Positions 62,944 to 64,000 of a DNA stretch of 64,000 bases are shown here, one piece after another. The notes beneath the pieces are model-generated. The model did no database searches, was not told the DNA's origin, and was given only the letters and a program-made list of their open reading frames with translations. Location: the NCBI RefSeq assembly GCF_003797825.1, contig NZ_RKME01000001.1:496001-560000 (forward strand). The letters are read 5' to 3'. Each line of letters begins with the position of its first letter. Position 1 is the first letter of the stretch. The DNA comes from Gordonia sp. OPL2 (GTDB taxonomy: Bacteria > Actinomycetota > Actinomycetes > Mycobacteriales > Mycobacteriaceae). Made by a program: the position numbers and the translations under genes.

Positions 62944-64000
62944 CCGAGCAATCCCTCCAGGGTCGCCCGCGCGCCGTCCCGACGCAGCGTGCCGAGCGCG
63001 GCCAGGTAGGGACCGGTGAATCGATCGTCGTCGGCGAGGTCGCCGAACAGGCTGCGGTCGGAGACGAAAGCCAGCGTGTCCGTGCGTGATCGCCGCGCCA
63101 GCGGTACGAGTCGGTCGGCGAGCGGGTCGACGACGGAGATCGCGTCCCCGTTCTCGTCGACCCCCTCGGCGTAGCGGGTCCAACTCGCGACGACCGCGGC
63201 AGCCAGCGTCACGTCGCCACCGGCGGCGAGCCGTTCGCGAATGACGGGGATCAACCATTTGGGGATGCGGTCCGAGGAGTCCTGACACAGGCGCGCGATC
63301 GTGTCGGCGATCGCCGGATTGCCGAAGCGTTCGATGAGGGTCTCGGTGTACTCGTCGAGGTCGACGCCGGGCACGGGGGCGAGCGTCGGCCTGCCCTCGG
63401 ACGCCATGTAGCGCCGCAGCAGTGTCGCGATCAGTGGGTCTGCGGTGGCTTCGTGGACGAAGCGATAACCCATCAGATATCCGAAGTAGCAGAGCGCCTG
63501 ATGGCCGGCGTTGAGCAGTCGGAGCTTCATCAGTTCGTAGGGGGTGACGTCGTCGACGACCTGCACACCGACATCCTCGAGTCGTGGACGGCCCATCGAG
63601 AAGCTGTCCTCGAGCACCCACTGCGTGAACGGCTCGGCGACGACCGGCCACCTGTCATCGATACCGGTGCGGTCGGCCACCTCTGCGCGCAGTTCGGGCG
63701 GCGTCGCCGGCGTGATGCGATCGACCATCGAGTTGGGAAAGGCCGTGTGCTCGCTGATCCAGTCGGCGAGACCGGGATTCTTCAGCCGCGCGAACGCGAG
63801 GAACACCGAGTGTGCCATGTGCCCGTTGCCCTGGATGTTGTCGCAGGACATCACCGTGAACGACTCGACACCGCGCTCGCGTCGTCGGCGCAGAGCCTCG
63901 GTCACGAGTCCGAACACCGTCACGGGCACTGCGCCGTCGGCCAGGTCGGCGACCACGTCGGGTGCGGTGGCGTCGAATTCGCCCGTGGACGGTGAGAAGT
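62940..64000 (-). CDS. Mannitol-dehydrogenase-family polyol dehydrogenase (5' end outside window)
   Basis: The frame is open to the right edge, so the N-terminal Rossmann domain is only partly inside. TGEFDATAPDVVADLADGAV, FGLVTEALRRRRERGVESFT and VMSCDNIQGNGHMAHSVFLA are typical MDR-type mannitol/fructuronate dehydrogenase blocks. The catalytic Lys lies in TPYELMKLRLLNAGHQALCY. Members oxidise mannitol, arabitol or related polyols with NAD. It is followed directly by xylulokinase, so arabitol to xylulose is the simplest reading. Confidence 0.9.
   Translation of the reverse strand, partial: FSPSTGEFDATAPDVVADLADGAVPVTVFGLVTEALRRRRERGVESFTVMSCDNIQGNGHMAHSVFLAFARLKNPGLADWISEHTAFPNSMVDRITPATPPELRAEVADRTGIDDRWPVVAEPFTQWVLEDSFSMGRPRLEDVGVQVVDDVTPYELMKLRLLNAGHQALCYFGYLMGYRFVHEATADPLIATLLRRYMASEGRPTLAPVPGVDLDEYTETLIERFGNPAIADTIARLCQDSSDRIPKWLIPVIRERLAAGGDVTLAAAVVASWTRYAEGVDENGDAISVVDPLADRLVPLARRSRTDTLAFVSDRSLFGDLADDDRFTGPYLAALGTLRRDGARATLEGLLG

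Overview
The window is high-GC actinobacterial DNA with GC-rich third codon positions, many GTG starts and several probable leaderless transcripts. It most resembles a mycolic-acid-producing member of the Mycobacteriales such as Gordonia or a close relative. Supporting this are a furA-katG pair arranged as in mycobacteria, DUF4436 and LGFP-repeat proteins, an actinobacterial-type arsenate reductase and a KstR-like palindrome beside a hydroxysteroid-dehydrogenase-like SDR. The genus is an inference; no rRNA or tRNA gene was seen.

Layout. 1-2.6 kb: the end of a CobW-type GTPase, an ArsR-type regulator and an unusual fusion of an SRPBCC domain to an AmiC-like ligand-binding domain. 2.6-16.1 kb: an accessory (defence) island with many non-coding stretches and gene relics. 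It holds a single-chain HsdM-HsdS-like DNA methyltransferase next to a HEPN-like protein, a Gabija gajA-gajB pair, a stub of a DEAD/DEAH helicase gene, a GIY-YIG protein divergent from a RAMA-like protein, several repeat clusters, an orphan ribbon-helix-helix protein and a vapBC module. 16.4-22.9 kb: a frameshifted DUF4436 gene, a lipoprotein, an MFS exporter, a DUF2716 pair and an APH-like kinase. 23-25.8 kb: arsenic/metal resistance (arsR-acr3-arsC plus a divergent arsR/cadI pair). 26-29 kb: a 29-residue ORF, an APC permease and small proteins. 28.8-30.7 kb: a nitrile hydratase operon in beta-alpha-accessory order.

30.8-44 kb is mostly housekeeping or conserved actinobacterial genes: a secreted GH5-like enzyme, a Na+/H+ antiporter, a YbdK-type ligase, ilvD, an FKBP lipoprotein, a LysE exporter, a metallo-hydrolase and dodecin. 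44.1-48.6 kb carries furA-katG with its operator, a strong hairpin and an L-lactate permease. 48.6-53.3 kb has a BluB-like oxidoreductase, a methyltransferase and a three-gene uracil-catabolism operon (URC1-, URC4- and upp-like). 53.4-58.5 kb has a CPBP protease, a DUF1275 protein and an ABC-2 export operon (permease, two ATPases, TetR) resembling E. coli YbhS/YbhF/CecR. 58.5-64 kb has an SBF-family transporter, the SDR with its KstR-like site, a second dihydrodipicolinate-reductase-like protein and a polyol-use pair (xylulokinase and a mannitol-type dehydrogenase cut by the window edge).

The most distinctive content is the island. Gabija is recognisable. The methyltransferase/HEPN-like pair beside it, bounded by a diverged repeat, is the best candidate for an undescribed defence module.
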